NCBI GenBank assembly: GCA_002449635.1
Contig: DJXF01000111.1
Location: 1-33,537 of the forward strand
DNA: 33,537 nt
DNA from: Clostridiales bacterium UBA7011
GTDB lineage: Bacteria > Bacillota > Clostridia > Oscillospirales > Butyricicoccaceae
Direction: 5' to 3'
Below the pieces are notes generated by a model that saw only the letters and a list, made by a program, of their open reading frames with translations, ran no database searches and was not told the DNA's origin. Shown here in pieces: positions 14,835-23,037 of the stretch. The translations under genes were made by a program, and so were the position numbers. How positions within the stretch are numbered: position 1 is the first letter of the stretch; every line of letters starts with the position of its first letter.

Positions 14835-15710
14835 TTGGAGGAACGATTGCAGCAGGCGGCGCAATGTCTGCCGGCACAGCTGCGCACAACGCTGCACGGG
14901 CTGGCGCACAGCGAACAGATACAGTGCGAGGAAATCCGCCTGCGCGCCGGACAGCCGCTGACGGTGACGCTCCGCGGTCGGGAACGCCTGCTGTCAGGCA
15001 GAGAGGTGATGCAGGAGGAGCTGGAGGAGACCCTTCGCCGCGCGACCGCCTACTCCGTTCACACGTTTGCGGACAGCCTGCGTCAGGGTTTTGTCACTGT
15101 GCGCGGCGGGCATCGCATCGGCGTTTGCGGACAGACGGCGGTACAGGAAGGGCATCTTCTTTCCTACCGGCACATTTCTTCGCTGAATATCCGCATTGCA
15201 CGGCAAATCAAGGGGGCTGCTGCGGATGCGCTGGTACAGCAGATTCATACCGGAGACGGCCTGCGCAGTGCGCTGTTCCTCGCACCGCCCGGAAGGGGAA
15301 AGACAACGCTGCTGCGCGATCTGGCGCGCCGGCTGTCGGACAGCGGTGTGCGCACGGCACTGGCGGATGAACGCGCCGAGCTGGCCGCCCTGTATGAGGG
15401 AAAGCCGCAGCTGGATGTGGGACGGCATACGGATGTGATTGACGGCTGCCCGAAGGCGGAAGCCGCGATGATTCTCGTCAAGACAATGTCGCCGCAGCTG
15501 GTGGTGCTCGATGAGATCACAAGTGAAGCCGATGCACAGGCGGCACAGTATGCCGCGCATTGCGGCACAGCCGTTCTGGCGTCGGCACACGCATGGAATC
15601 TGGAGGATTTTCTCCTGCGTCCGCTGTATCGCGGACTGATGGAGGCACAAATTTTTTCTCATATTTTCTGCATCGGAGCTGACCGCCAGGTCAGTCTGGT
15701 TCGGCAGTAA
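14835..15710 (+). CDS. spoIIIAA: Stage III sporulation protein AA, ATPase
   Basis: A 291-residue ATPase related to secretion ATPases of type II/IV systems. The Walker A motif PPGRGKTTLL is at residues 151-160 (Lys156), and a Walker B-like LVVLDEI lies near 220. The N-terminal half carries the typical EEIRLRAGQPLTV segment and the RIGVCGQ stretch. It would power the SpoIIIA-SpoIIQ channel between mother cell and forespore during engulfment. The TTG start at 14835 is preceded by CGGAGGTG. It is the first of eight consecutive spoIIIA genes, and their complete set is the clearest sign that the organism forms endospores. Confidence 0.95.
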   Translation: MEERLQQAAQCLPAQLRTTLHGLAHSEQIQCEEIRLRAGQPLTVTLRGRERLLSGREVMQEELEETLRRATAYSVHTFADSLRQGFVTVRGGHRIGVCGQTAVQEGHLLSYRHISSLNIRIARQIKGAAADALVQQIHTGDGLRSALFLAPPGRGKTTLLRDLARRLSDSGVRTALADERAELAALYEGKPQLDVGRHTDVIDGCPKAEAAMILVKTMSPQLVVLDEITSEADAQAAQYAAHCGTAVLASAHAWNLEDFLLRPLYRGLMEAQIFSHIFCIGADRQVSLVRQ

Positions 15711-15726
15711 AGGAAGGAGAACAGGA

Positions 15727-16245
15727 ATGCTGAAAATGATTGGAATTGTATTGATTATCGGTTCGTTTGCAGGAATCGGCGTGTCGCAGCGGCGGCAGTT
15801 CAGAAGTCATGTCACGGTGCTCGGAGATTTGATTTCCGTCCTCGATGTCATTGCAGGGGAGCTGTCGTATCATCTGACAAGCGTACCGGAGCTTGTGAAA
15901 AAGCTTGCAGCGGATTCCCGACCGCAGATTGCACTCATTTTCCGCACGATGCAGGACAGTATGGAGCGGGATGACAGTCTGTCGCTGACATTCAAATGGA
16001 TGAAAGCGTTCCGCGACTGCGGACAGGAGGCGGGGCTGAACGAGGAGGATATCGCCATTCTCTGCGACCTGTCGGAGTTTATCGGGAAATACGACCTGAA
16101 GGCACAGCAGCGCAGCATTGATTACGCGCGCTCCCGTCTGAGCCGTCAGCTGGAAATTGCGTCGGCGGAGCTGAAGAGCAAGGGAATGGTCTACCGCACC
16201 TGCTGTGTTGCGGCGGGCATTCTGCTCGTGCTCGTTCTGCTTTGA
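15727..16245 (+). CDS. spoIIIAB: Stage III sporulation protein AB
   Basis: A 172-residue protein with a membrane segment at each end (MIGIVLIIGSFAGIGV and the C-terminal CCVAAGILLVLVLL) and a helical middle. Family marks include RRQFRSHVTVLGDLISVLDVIAGELSYHLTSVPEL at residues 21-55 (cited by position) and the LDKYDLKxQ-like GKYDLKAQQ before the last helix. It resembles GspF-type membrane proteins in the SpoIIIA channel. AAGGAG lies upstream. Confidence 0.93.
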   Translation: MLKMIGIVLIIGSFAGIGVSQRRQFRSHVTVLGDLISVLDVIAGELSYHLTSVPELVKKLAADSRPQIALIFRTMQDSMERDDSLSLTFKWMKAFRDCGQEAGLNEEDIAILCDLSEFIGKYDLKAQQRSIDYARSRLSRQLEIASAELKSKGMVYRTCCVAAGILLVLVLL

Positions 16246-16254
16246 TATCTGCCT

Positions 16255-16449
16255 ATGGAAGTAGAACTGATTTTCCGGATTGCGGCAGTCGGTATTCTTG
16301 TCGCGGTGCTCAACCAGCTGCTTGTCCGTTCCGGCAGGGAGGAGCAGGCGATGATGACGACACTTGCCGGACTGATCGTGGTCATGATGCTGATTGTACA
16401 AAAGATCAGCGAATTGTTTTCAATGATAAAAAGTGTATTTGGGTTCTGA
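16255..16449 (+). CDS. spoIIIAC: Stage III sporulation protein AC
   Basis: A 64-residue, two-helix membrane protein (LIFRIAAVGILVAVLNQLL and LAGLIVVMMLIVQKISELF), the exact size expected of SpoIIIAC. It starts nine bases after the spoIIIAB stop. No Shine-Dalgarno is visible, so it probably relies on translational coupling. Confidence 0.93.
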   Translation: MEVELIFRIAAVGILVAVLNQLLVRSGREEQAMMTTLAGLIVVMMLIVQKISELFSMIKSVFGF

Positions 16450-16452
16450 CAG

Positions 16453-16842
16453 ATGGAATTGATTGTAAAACTCGCGGCTGCGGCGCTTTGCGGCGCGCTG
16501 TTTGCGGCCTTTCTCCGTCCGCTGTCTCCTGTGTTCGGGGTGCTGACGGCACTGACCTGCGGACTTGTCGTGCTGTTGGCGGTGCTCGACCCGGTGGGAC
16601 AGATTTTTCGTGCCCTGTCCGGCTTTCTCACAGCGGCGGGCATTTCGGGAGAAATCTATCTGCCTGTCATCAAGGCCGTCGGCATTGCGACGGTGGTGCA
16701 CATCACCGCACAGGTCTGCCGCGACGCAGGCGAAGCCGCGCTGGGTACCAAGCTGGAGCTGGCCGGAACTATTGCCGCTGTGGCGGTGTGCATTCCGCTC
16801 ATGCAGCAGGTGTTTTCCCTGCTTGAGACCATGCTGATGTAA
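16453..16842 (+). CDS. spoIIIAD: Stage III sporulation protein AD
   Basis: A 129-residue membrane protein with about four hydrophobic stretches and the family segments KAVGIATVVHITAQVCRDAG and ALGTKLELAGTIAAVAVCIP. It begins three bases after the spoIIIAC stop, again without a clear ribosome site. SpoIIIAC and SpoIIIAD are related and sit in the same membrane complex. Confidence 0.94.
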   Translation: MELIVKLAAAALCGALFAAFLRPLSPVFGVLTALTCGLVVLLAVLDPVGQIFRALSGFLTAAGISGEIYLPVIKAVGIATVVHITAQVCRDAGEAALGTKLELAGTIAAVAVCIPLMQQVFSLLETMLM

Positions 16843-16857
16843 AAAAGAGGAGAAAAC

Positions 16858-17943
16858 ATGAAACAGGCCGTGATGGTACTGCTGTGTCTGCTGCTGTGGA
16901 CACCGGCACAGGCGGCAGATGTGTTTGCCGAACAAAAAACTGCGGCACAGGCGTCGCTGCAGGGCGCGCTGACGGGTGAAACGCAGTCGCTGATCTCCGG
17001 AATGGATGGAGACGGCGATCTTGCGCAGAATTTGTACACCATGCTGCGGCGGACTGCGCGGGAGCAGGGAGGTGCCGTACAGCGCGCGGCGGCGACCGTC
17101 ACGCGTGTCGCGGTTGTGCTCATCCTGTGCAGCTTTGCCGGCAGCTTTTCCAAGACGACCGGTGTGCCGCCGATTATTCTCAGTATGGCGGGCGCGCTCG
17201 GCATCACAGCGGTGGTGTTCCGCGATTTGTCCGGGCTGATGGGACTGTGCATCCAGACAGCCGAGCAGCTTCAGGTTTTTTCCAAATCCATGCTGCCTGT
17301 CCTCATGACGGCGCTCACGCTGACCGGCGCGCCGACCACTGCAGCACTCGCCGGCGGCGGAACGATGTATGCGCTCGATGTGTGTGTCTCGCTGATTACC
17401 GGTCTGATGATGCCGCTGGTATCTGCTTATGTGGCGATGATTACAGTAAATGCCGCCATCAGCAACGATATGCTGTCTCGGCTCGCCGCTTTTCTGCGCT
17501 GGCTGACGGTCGGTGCGCTCAAGCTGCTGCTCACCGCATTTTTTTCCTATCTCACTATTTCCGGCACGGTCAGTCACGGACTGGATGCCAGTGCGGTGAA
17601 GGCGACAAAATTTGCGCTGTCCGGTTCCGTGCCTGTGGTCGGCGGTATTCTGTCCGGTGCGGCGGACACCGTTCTTTCCGGCGCGGTCGTGCTGAAAAAT
17701 TCGCTCGGTCTGTTCGGCATGCTGTGTGTTGCGGCAATCTGTCTGGTGCCGTTTTTGCGGCTCAGTATCAGCTATTTGATCTTTCGCGCGGGTACGGCGC
17801 TGCTCTCGACAATTTGTCCGCCCACACTGGCGAGACTGCTCGATGGTATTACAAACAGCATCGGACTGATTCTCGGTATGCTGGGCAGCTGTTCCGCGAT
17901 TGTCTTTTTTGAGCTGGTGTGTGCGGTGGTGATGGTGACATGA
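16858..17943 (+). CDS. spoIIIAE: Stage III sporulation protein AE
   Basis: A 361-residue protein with an N-terminal signal peptide (VMVLLCLLLWTPAQAADV) and about eight membrane segments, typical of the largest membrane component of the SpoIIIA complex. Characteristic stretches are SVPVVGGILSGAADTVLSGA and LLDGITNSIGLILGMLGSCS near the C-terminus. AGAGGAG precedes the ATG. The stop overlaps the start of spoIIIAF (ATGA). Confidence 0.95.
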   Translation: MKQAVMVLLCLLLWTPAQAADVFAEQKTAAQASLQGALTGETQSLISGMDGDGDLAQNLYTMLRRTAREQGGAVQRAAATVTRVAVVLILCSFAGSFSKTTGVPPIILSMAGALGITAVVFRDLSGLMGLCIQTAEQLQVFSKSMLPVLMTALTLTGAPTTAALAGGGTMYALDVCVSLITGLMMPLVSAYVAMITVNAAISNDMLSRLAAFLRWLTVGALKLLLTAFFSYLTISGTVSHGLDASAVKATKFALSGSVPVVGGILSGAADTVLSGAVVLKNSLGLFGMLCVAAICLVPFLRLSISYLIFRAGTALLSTICPPTLARLLDGITNSIGLILGMLGSCSAIVFFELVCAVVMVT

Positions 17944-18419
17944 TTGCGTTGATGCGGCAGCTGATCTTATGTCTGACGGCGGCATCTCTGTTCGGGGCGG
18001 TGGCACTTTCCCTCACGCCGAACGGCGCATTAAAGGAAGTTGTGCGGCTCGGTGTCGGTCTGATGCTGATTCTGTCGCTTGTGATTCCGCTGCGCCGCGT
18101 GCTGCCGGAAAGGCTGCTGTCCGCCCATCTGCCGCAGCACGAGACTCCTGTACAGCAGGACGCGGCGGATGTGTACCGGCAGGCGGTGCGCGAGCAGGTG
18201 GAGGCACAGGCCGCGCAATATGTTGTCACATGTGCGGCGCAAAACGGACTTTCCTGCACCGCACAGACATCTGCAGACATCGGAGAGGACGGAGTGGTAT
18301 CCATCACCGCGGTGTCTGTCCGCCTCAGGGAAAAGGCGGAAGCCGGCGCAGCAGATGCGCTTCGCCGGCAGATTTCGGCGCAGCTCGGCATTTCTGAGGA
18401 CGCTGTATTGGTGGAGTGA
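17940..18419 (+). CDS. spoIIIAF: Stage III sporulation protein AF
   Basis: A 159-residue protein with two membrane segments at the N-terminus (LILCLTAASLFGAVALSL and VVRLGVGLMLILSLVIPL) and a soluble C-terminal ring-building-motif-like domain (residues about 100-155). The ATG at 17940 overlaps the spoIIIAE stop and starts the first helix directly. It is therefore preferred over an in-frame GTG seven codons upstream. Confidence 0.92.
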   Translation: MIALMRQLILCLTAASLFGAVALSLTPNGALKEVVRLGVGLMLILSLVIPLRRVLPERLLSAHLPQHETPVQQDAADVYRQAVREQVEAQAAQYVVTCAAQNGLSCTAQTSADIGEDGVVSITAVSVRLREKAEAGAADALRRQISAQLGISEDAVLVE

Positions 18420-18427
18420 TCTGATTT

Positions 18428-18961
18428 ATGAAAAACTGGCAAACAGGACTGATTCGCCTGTGGGAGAAATATAAATATTTTATCGCGGTGATTCTGCTGG
18501 GTGCAGTCCTGCTGGTGACGGCGCAGTCCCCTGACAAGCGAAAGCAGGTGCAGGAAACAGACAGCGCACAGCAGTCAGACTTCGACCTCGCGGAATTTCA
18601 GCGGGATATCGAGGAAAGTCTGTCAGCGATTGAGGGCGCAGGCCGTGTGCGTGTCCTGCTGTCCCTGGAGGCAGGTGAGGAATCGGTTTACGCCACAGAA
18701 GTCAACCGTTCCAGTCAGACGACAGGCGGGGGTACAGACAGTGAGAGCGAAAGCTTTCAGAGTGCGGTGTCCGTGTTGTCTGACGGCACGTACGGGGAAT
18801 CGCCCGTGCTCATCAAAAGCAAGTATCCGACCTTTCGCGGTGCGGTGATTTTATGCGACGGGGCGGACAGCGATGCGGTTCGCTTACAGATTATTCGGGC
18901 GGTATCCGCACTTTGCGGTATCACAAGCGATCACATTTCTATTTCCAAAATGAGCCAATAG
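18428..18961 (+). CDS. spoIIIAG: Stage III sporulation protein AG
   Basis: A 177-residue, single-pass protein with a membrane segment at about residues 17-33 (YFIAVILLGAVLLVTAQ), a short linker and a ring-forming domain. The domain contains the conserved GAGRVRVLLSLE... YATE stretch, a Ser/Gly-rich insertion near residue 100, and the ending SPVLIKSKYPTFRGAVILCDG. SpoIIIAG forms the large ring of the mother-cell side channel. Confidence 0.94.
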   Translation: MKNWQTGLIRLWEKYKYFIAVILLGAVLLVTAQSPDKRKQVQETDSAQQSDFDLAEFQRDIEESLSAIEGAGRVRVLLSLEAGEESVYATEVNRSSQTTGGGTDSESESFQSAVSVLSDGTYGESPVLIKSKYPTFRGAVILCDGADSDAVRLQIIRAVSALCGITSDHISISKMSQ

Positions 18962-18973
18962 GAGGAATTGTAT

Positions 18974-19585
18974 ATGAAATCTTTGCGAAAACGCGGCGCG
19001 GTGTACGGCGTCATCGGTCTGATGCTGTGTGTGGCGGTCTATCTCAACTGGAGCTATTTTCAGACGCCGGACGAGTTAACGGTTGCCAATCAGGCGAGTC
19101 AGGCCTCCGGTCATGTCTATGGTGAGGTGACGGCTGTGGACAAAGAAACCGCGGCTGCGGCAGGCTCCGGAAAGGCGGAGGACAGCCGCACAACCAGCGG
19201 TACGGCCGGCAGCACAGCGGCTGCGGCGGACAACGACTACTTTGCGCAGGCGCGCCTGTCCCGCCAGACCGCGCGCGATGAAGCCCTGTCGATGCTGCGG
19301 GAGACGGCGGCAAGTGCAGACGCGTCCGAGGATGCCAAAAAGGAAGCGAGCGCCAAAATTACGGGTATCGCCGGTGACATGGTAAAGGAGGAACGTATTG
19401 AGAGCCAGATCCGGTCAAAGGGCTATGCCGATGCTGTAGTCTATATCTCAGAGGACGCAATTCGTGCGGTTGTCTCACCGAAAAAGGGCGGATTGACTGC
19501 GTCGGATGCCGCTGCGATCTCCGAACTCATTGTCGCGGAAACAGGAGCGGAGCCCTCTGCAATCCGGCTCAGCGAGGCGAAATAA
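18974..19585 (+). CDS. spoIIIAH: Stage III sporulation protein AH
   Basis: A 203-residue, single-pass protein: basic N-terminus (KSLRKRG), membrane helix (GVIGLMLCVAVYLNWSYF), an Ala/Ser/Thr-rich linker, and the C-terminal YscJ/FliF-like domain (DYFAQARLSRQTARDEALSML... VYISEDAIRAVV). In model organisms this domain binds forespore SpoIIQ. The ATG at 18974 has GGAGGA seven bases upstream and is preferred over a TTG two codons earlier. It is the last gene of the operon. Confidence 0.94.
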   Translation: MKSLRKRGAVYGVIGLMLCVAVYLNWSYFQTPDELTVANQASQASGHVYGEVTAVDKETAAAAGSGKAEDSRTTSGTAGSTAAAADNDYFAQARLSRQTARDEALSMLRETAASADASEDAKKEASAKITGIAGDMVKEERIESQIRSKGYADAVVYISEDAIRAVVSPKKGGLTASDAAAISELIVAETGAEPSAIRLSEAK

Positions 19586-19607
19586 CCGGAGAATTTTGAA
19601 TTTGTTA

Positions 19608-19636
19608 TTTCCAAATGCCGCGCGGTATGATATAAT
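19608..19636 (+). promoter_or_regulatory. Sigma-A-type promoter of the asp23-like gene
   Basis: TTTCCA (19608-19613), a 17-bp spacer and a perfect TATAAT (19631-19636). It separates vegetative genes from the sporulation operon. Confidence 0.65.
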
Positions 19637-19660
19637 CACTTCGTAAGGAGTGTGATACCT

Positions 19661-20062
19661 ATGGCAGACAGCAAGGAATATTGGACTTCCGACAGCGACC
19701 AGGGCAGTGTCCGGATCTCGGAAGACGTCATCGCATCCATTGCCGCCATCGCTGCATCCGAGGTTGAGGGCGTCGGAAATCTGTATTCCGGCATCGGCAC
19801 GAATGTTGCGGAGTTTTTGGGCAAAAAGAGCCTTGCGAAGGGCGTAAAGGTTGTGTTCCACGGCAATCTAGTAGAGGTAGAGGTCAGCCTGCTCGCGCAG
19901 TACGGCTTCAACATCTGCGAGGTTTGCGAAAAGGTTCAGCGTGCAGTTCGTTCGTCGATTCAGTCGATGACCGGTATGCGCACATCGGTGGTGAACGTCA
20001 ATGTCGGCGGTATTTCGTTCGAGACCGCTGTGACGGCTCCGGCTGCCGATTCTGTCCAGTGA
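19661..20062 (+). CDS. Asp23/Gls24 family protein (YqhY-like)
   Basis: A 133-residue protein with the Asp23/Gls24 core: GSVRISEDVIASIAAIAASE, VEGVGNL, then VKVVFHGNLVEVEVSLLAQYG and the final VVNVNVGGISFE. The position after spoIIIA and before nusB matches Bacillus yqhY, which is linked to acetyl-CoA carboxylase control. Here the accBC genes that normally precede yqhY are absent. AAGGAG lies ten bases before the ATG at 19661, which is preferred over an upstream GTG. It is followed by a strong terminator. Confidence 0.92.
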   Translation: MADSKEYWTSDSDQGSVRISEDVIASIAAIAASEVEGVGNLYSGIGTNVAEFLGKKSLAKGVKVVFHGNLVEVEVSLLAQYGFNICEVCEKVQRAVRSSIQSMTGMRTSVVNVNVGGISFETAVTAPAADSVQ

Positions 20063-20078
20063 TTGCAGAAACTTGTAA

Positions 20079-20116
20079 AATAAACCCTGACCGCGGTGTT
20101 CAGGGTTTATTTTTTT
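20079..20116 (+). terminator. Rho-independent terminator after the asp23-like gene
   Basis: TAAACCCTGA (20081-20090) and TCAGGGTTTA (20100-20109) form a perfect 10-bp stem followed by seven T residues. Confidence 0.92.
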
Positions 20117-20197
20117 CGAATTGTAGTGTATAATGATGCAAAAATGATTGTATAAAAGTTGTGCCGGCTGCGGCAATATCAATACGGAGGTACGTCT

Positions 20198-20644
20198 GTG
20201 GGAAGAAAAGAAGCGAGAGAAATTGCACTGCATATGATTTTTGAGCTGAGCTTTAAGGAATTCAGCGACGAGGAAATGGTGGCAGATCGTCTGGAACAGT
20301 CGGTGATGGAATCGCTGGCGGGCGATGTCGCGCTGTATGCGGGTGAGCTGACAGAAAAACAGAAGGAATATGTTCGCCGCACCGTTATGGGAGTCAGTGA
20401 ACACCGCGCGGATGTGGATGCGGTGATCGAGAAGCATTCGAAAAACTGGAGAATGAGCCGCCTGTCCCATATGACGGTATCTGTGCTGCGCCTCGCGCTG
20501 TACGAGATGCGCTATGCAGATGATGTACCGGTAGGAACGGCGATCAACGAGGCGGTGGAACTGGCGAAAAAATACGAGTCGAATGAGTCGGCATCGTTTA
20601 TCAACGGCATACTGGGCGCGGCTGCGCGCGAGCAGGCGGAGTAA
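20198..20644 (+). CDS. nusB: Transcription antitermination factor NusB
   Basis: A 148-residue all-helical RNA-binding protein. Family marks are GRKEAREIALHMIFEL at the start, KNWRMSRLSHMTVSVLRLALYEM in the middle, and VPVGTAINEAVELAKKY... SASFINGILGA at the end. With NusA, NusE and NusG it promotes rRNA antitermination through boxA. The GTG at 20198 has ACGGAGG seven bases upstream and begins the domain. The stop overlaps the next start (TAATG). Confidence 0.96.
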   Translation: MGRKEAREIALHMIFELSFKEFSDEEMVADRLEQSVMESLAGDVALYAGELTEKQKEYVRRTVMGVSEHRADVDAVIEKHSKNWRMSRLSHMTVSVLRLALYEMRYADDVPVGTAINEAVELAKKYESNESASFINGILGAAAREQAE

Positions 20645-21582
20645 TGGGACGGTTTTTTGGCGTAGACACCTCCAATTACCGCACCTCAGCCGCGTTGTTT
20701 GACAGCGAAAGCGGAGAATGGCACAATGCCGGACGGCTGCTCGAGGTTCCTGCGGGGCGCATCGGTCTGCGGCAGAGCGACGCACTGTTTCAGCATGTGC
20801 AGCAGCTGCCGGAGCGCATTGCGCAGCTGGAATCCGGCTTTGGCGAACAACTGACTGCGGTGGCGGCGAGCACGCGGCCGCGCGCGGTGGAGGGTTCCTA
20901 TATGCCGTGCTTTCTTGCGGGAGCAGGTTTGGCGCGCAGCATCGCGCATGCACGCGGCATTCCGTTTTACGAGGTTTCGCATCAGCAGGGACATCTGGCA
21001 GCGGCGGCCCTGTCGGCGGATGCGCTGCATTTGCTGCGCGAACCGTTTCTCGCATGGCACCTGTCAGGCGGAACGACAGAGCTGTTGCAGGTTCAGCCGG
21101 AGGGTGCGCTTTTTTCTGCATCGATTCTCGGCGGCACGGAGGATTTGGCCGCGGGTCAGCTGATTGACCGGGCAGGGAAGCTGCTGGGTCTGGCCTTTCC
21201 GTCCGGCGCACAGCTGGAACAGCTGGCAGATGCCTGCACACAGCCGGAACGTCCGTTCCGGCCAAAAGTATCCCGCTGCCGCTTTTCGCTGTCCGGCGCG
21301 CAGAATAAAATTGAACAGCTGCATCGAAACGGTGCGTCGCGCGAAACCGTGGCGCGGTATGCGATTGACATTGTCGGGAGCGCTGTGATGGACGCAACGC
21401 GGCAGGCGGTGGAACAGACCGGTCTGCCCGTGCTTTGCGCGGGCGGCGTCATGTCCAACCGGAGGCTGCAGCAGCGCATGCACGATGCGTTTGGCGCAAA
21501 ATTTGCCGAGCCGACGCTGTCCGGCGACAATGCGGTCGGCGCTGCGGTGCTGGCGGCTGTTCTCAGCGGAGAATTGCTATGA
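20644..21582 (+). CDS. TsaD/Kae1-like paralogue (M22-type ASKHA fold), function unknown
   Basis: A 312-residue protein related to TsaD, the enzyme that makes t6A in tRNA, but clearly divergent. The metal-binding HxxxH is kept (His113 and His117 in SHQQGHLAAA), as are LSGGTTELL (TsaD has SGGHTQL), the LLGLAFPSGAQLE segment, LCAGGVMSNRRL, and Asp295 in SGDNAVGAA. The N-terminal DTSNYRT replaces the usual ETSCDET. It is therefore probably not the housekeeping TsaD, whose sequence is far more conserved. It starts on the nusB stop (TAATG) and its own stop overlaps xseA (ATGA). In Bacillus this place is occupied by folD. A role in nucleotide or tRNA chemistry is possible, but nothing here proves it. 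Confidence 0.85.
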   Translation: MGRFFGVDTSNYRTSAALFDSESGEWHNAGRLLEVPAGRIGLRQSDALFQHVQQLPERIAQLESGFGEQLTAVAASTRPRAVEGSYMPCFLAGAGLARSIAHARGIPFYEVSHQQGHLAAAALSADALHLLREPFLAWHLSGGTTELLQVQPEGALFSASILGGTEDLAAGQLIDRAGKLLGLAFPSGAQLEQLADACTQPERPFRPKVSRCRFSLSGAQNKIEQLHRNGASRETVARYAIDIVGSAVMDATRQAVEQTGLPVLCAGGVMSNRRLQQRMHDAFGAKFAEPTLSGDNAVGAAVLAAVLSGELL

Positions 21583-22787
21583 AACAACAGACAATTTTTA
21601 CGGTTTCTCAGGTTAATCAGGCGATTAAACGGATGCTGGAGGAGCACGAGCTGTTCCGCAGCATCTATGTGCAGGGAGAAATCTCAAATTATAAGGCGCA
21701 TTCCTCCGGTCACCGGTATTTTACGCTCAAGGACAAGGATGGCGTGCTCTCGGCGGTCATGTTCCGTTCGGATGCCTCGCGGCTGCGCTTTCGTCCGGAA
21801 AACGGCATGAAGGTGATTGCGCGCGGGCGCATCAGCAGCTACCCGAAATATGGGCAGTATCAGATGTACGTCGCCGATATGATGCCCGACGGAATCGGCG
21901 CACTGACCATCGCGTTTGAACAGCTCAAACAAAAGCTGTACGAGGAAGGGCTGTTTGACGCATCGCGCAAAAAGCCGCTGCCGCGTCTGCCGCAGAAAAT
22001 TGCCATTGTCACGTCCCCGACAGGCGCCGCGGTGCGCGATATGCTGCGCATTCTGCATCGGCGCTATCCGTTGGCACAGGTACAGATTTATCCTGTGCTC
22101 GTACAGGGCGCAGGGGCAGCGGCAGACATTGCCGGCGCGATTGCCGCAGTCAATCGGCGCGGAGAGGCGGATGTCATCATCACAGGACGAGGCGGCGGCT
22201 CGCTGGAAGATCTCTGGGCGTTTAATGAGGAAATTGTCGCGCGCGCCATCGCAGCATCGGACATTCCGGTCATTTCCGCTGTCGGACACGAACCGGATGT
22301 GACGATATCGGATTTTGCCGCGGATGCGCGCGCCTCCACGCCGTCCAATGCGGCGGAGATCTGCGTGCCGGATACGGCAGAGATCCGGCGTTTTCTGCGC
22401 AGTGCGGACAGTGCACTGCTCGCCGCAATCGGCACAGTCCTGCAGAGCAAGCGGACGGAGCTGACGGCCTTGGATAAACGCCGCAGGCTGCGCACACCGA
22501 TTGGATATATTCAGGACCGGCGGTATGCGCTGGGGCATGTGACCGGTCAGCTGACGGCAGTGATGCAGCAGCAGCTGGCGGCACATCGGCAGGCGTTTGT
22601 GCGGCAGGCGGCATATCTGGACGCCTATAGTCCGCTCAAGGTTCTCGCACGCGGGTATTCCGTCGTGACAAAGGACAACGAGGTGATCTCGAGCAGTGAG
22701 AAGCTTCATCAGGATGATGAGATTATGGTGCGCTTTGCCGAAGGCGGCGCTGTGTGTACGGTAAAACAGGTCAGCCAAAAGTGCTGA
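21579..22787 (+). CDS. xseA: Exodeoxyribonuclease VII large subunit
   Basis: A 402-residue catalytic subunit. The N-terminal OB fold (FTVSQVNQAIKRMLEE... VQGEISNYK, then GHRYFTLKDKDGVLSAVMF) covers residues 6-100. The nuclease domain follows, with IAIVTSPTGAAVRDML, the RGGGSLEDLWAFNEE motif and ISAVGHEPDVTISDFAAD, which are diagnostic for XseA. Coiled helices and the C-terminal PLKVLARGYSVV end the protein. With XseB it degrades single-stranded DNA from both ends. The start overlaps the previous stop (ATGA). Confidence 0.97.
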   Translation: MKQQTIFTVSQVNQAIKRMLEEHELFRSIYVQGEISNYKAHSSGHRYFTLKDKDGVLSAVMFRSDASRLRFRPENGMKVIARGRISSYPKYGQYQMYVADMMPDGIGALTIAFEQLKQKLYEEGLFDASRKKPLPRLPQKIAIVTSPTGAAVRDMLRILHRRYPLAQVQIYPVLVQGAGAAADIAGAIAAVNRRGEADVIITGRGGGSLEDLWAFNEEIVARAIAASDIPVISAVGHEPDVTISDFAADARASTPSNAAEICVPDTAEIRRFLRSADSALLAAIGTVLQSKRTELTALDKRRRLRTPIGYIQDRRYALGHVTGQLTAVMQQQLAAHRQAFVRQAAYLDAYSPLKVLARGYSVVTKDNEVISSSEKLHQDDEIMVRFAEGGAVCTVKQVSQKC

Positions 22788-22800
22788 GAGGAGTGCGGAA

Positions 22801-23037
22801 ATGATGGAGGAAATGACCTTTGAACAGGCGATGAAACGTCTGGAGGAAATTGTATCAAAGCTGGAGGAGGGAGAAGCTCCGCTGGATAAAAGTATGGAAC
22901 TGTTCGAGGAGGGGACGAAGCTCTCCGCCTACCTGTCCGGTCTGCTTGACCGCGCCGAACAGAAGGTGACAATGGTAACCGAACAGAACGGTGAAGAAAC
23001 AGAAGTGCCGTTTGATATACAGGAGGTGGAATCATGA
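22801..23037 (+). CDS. xseB: Exodeoxyribonuclease VII small subunit
   Basis: A 78-residue, helical protein with the standard XseB pattern FEQAMKRLEEIVSKLEEGE followed by PLDKSMELFEEG. It wraps the coiled part of XseA. GAGGAG precedes the ATG. The stop overlaps the ispA start (ATGA). Confidence 0.96.
   Translation: MMEEMTFEQAMKRLEEIVSKLEEGEAPLDKSMELFEEGTKLSAYLSGLLDRAEQKVTMVTEQNGEETEVPFDIQEVES

Noticed and set aside
14684..15370. Plus-strand reading upstream of and overlapping spoIIIAA in another frame
   Set aside because: It runs through most of the first half of spoIIIAA in the wrong frame, has no ribosome site and becomes Arg/Gly/Ala-rich, typical of a shadow of GC-rich coding DNA.
16420..18006. 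528-codon open reading antisense to spoIIIAD-AE
   Set aside because: Its composition (His, Arg, Gln repeats) is that of the reverse of GC-rich membrane-protein genes. No family is recognisable.
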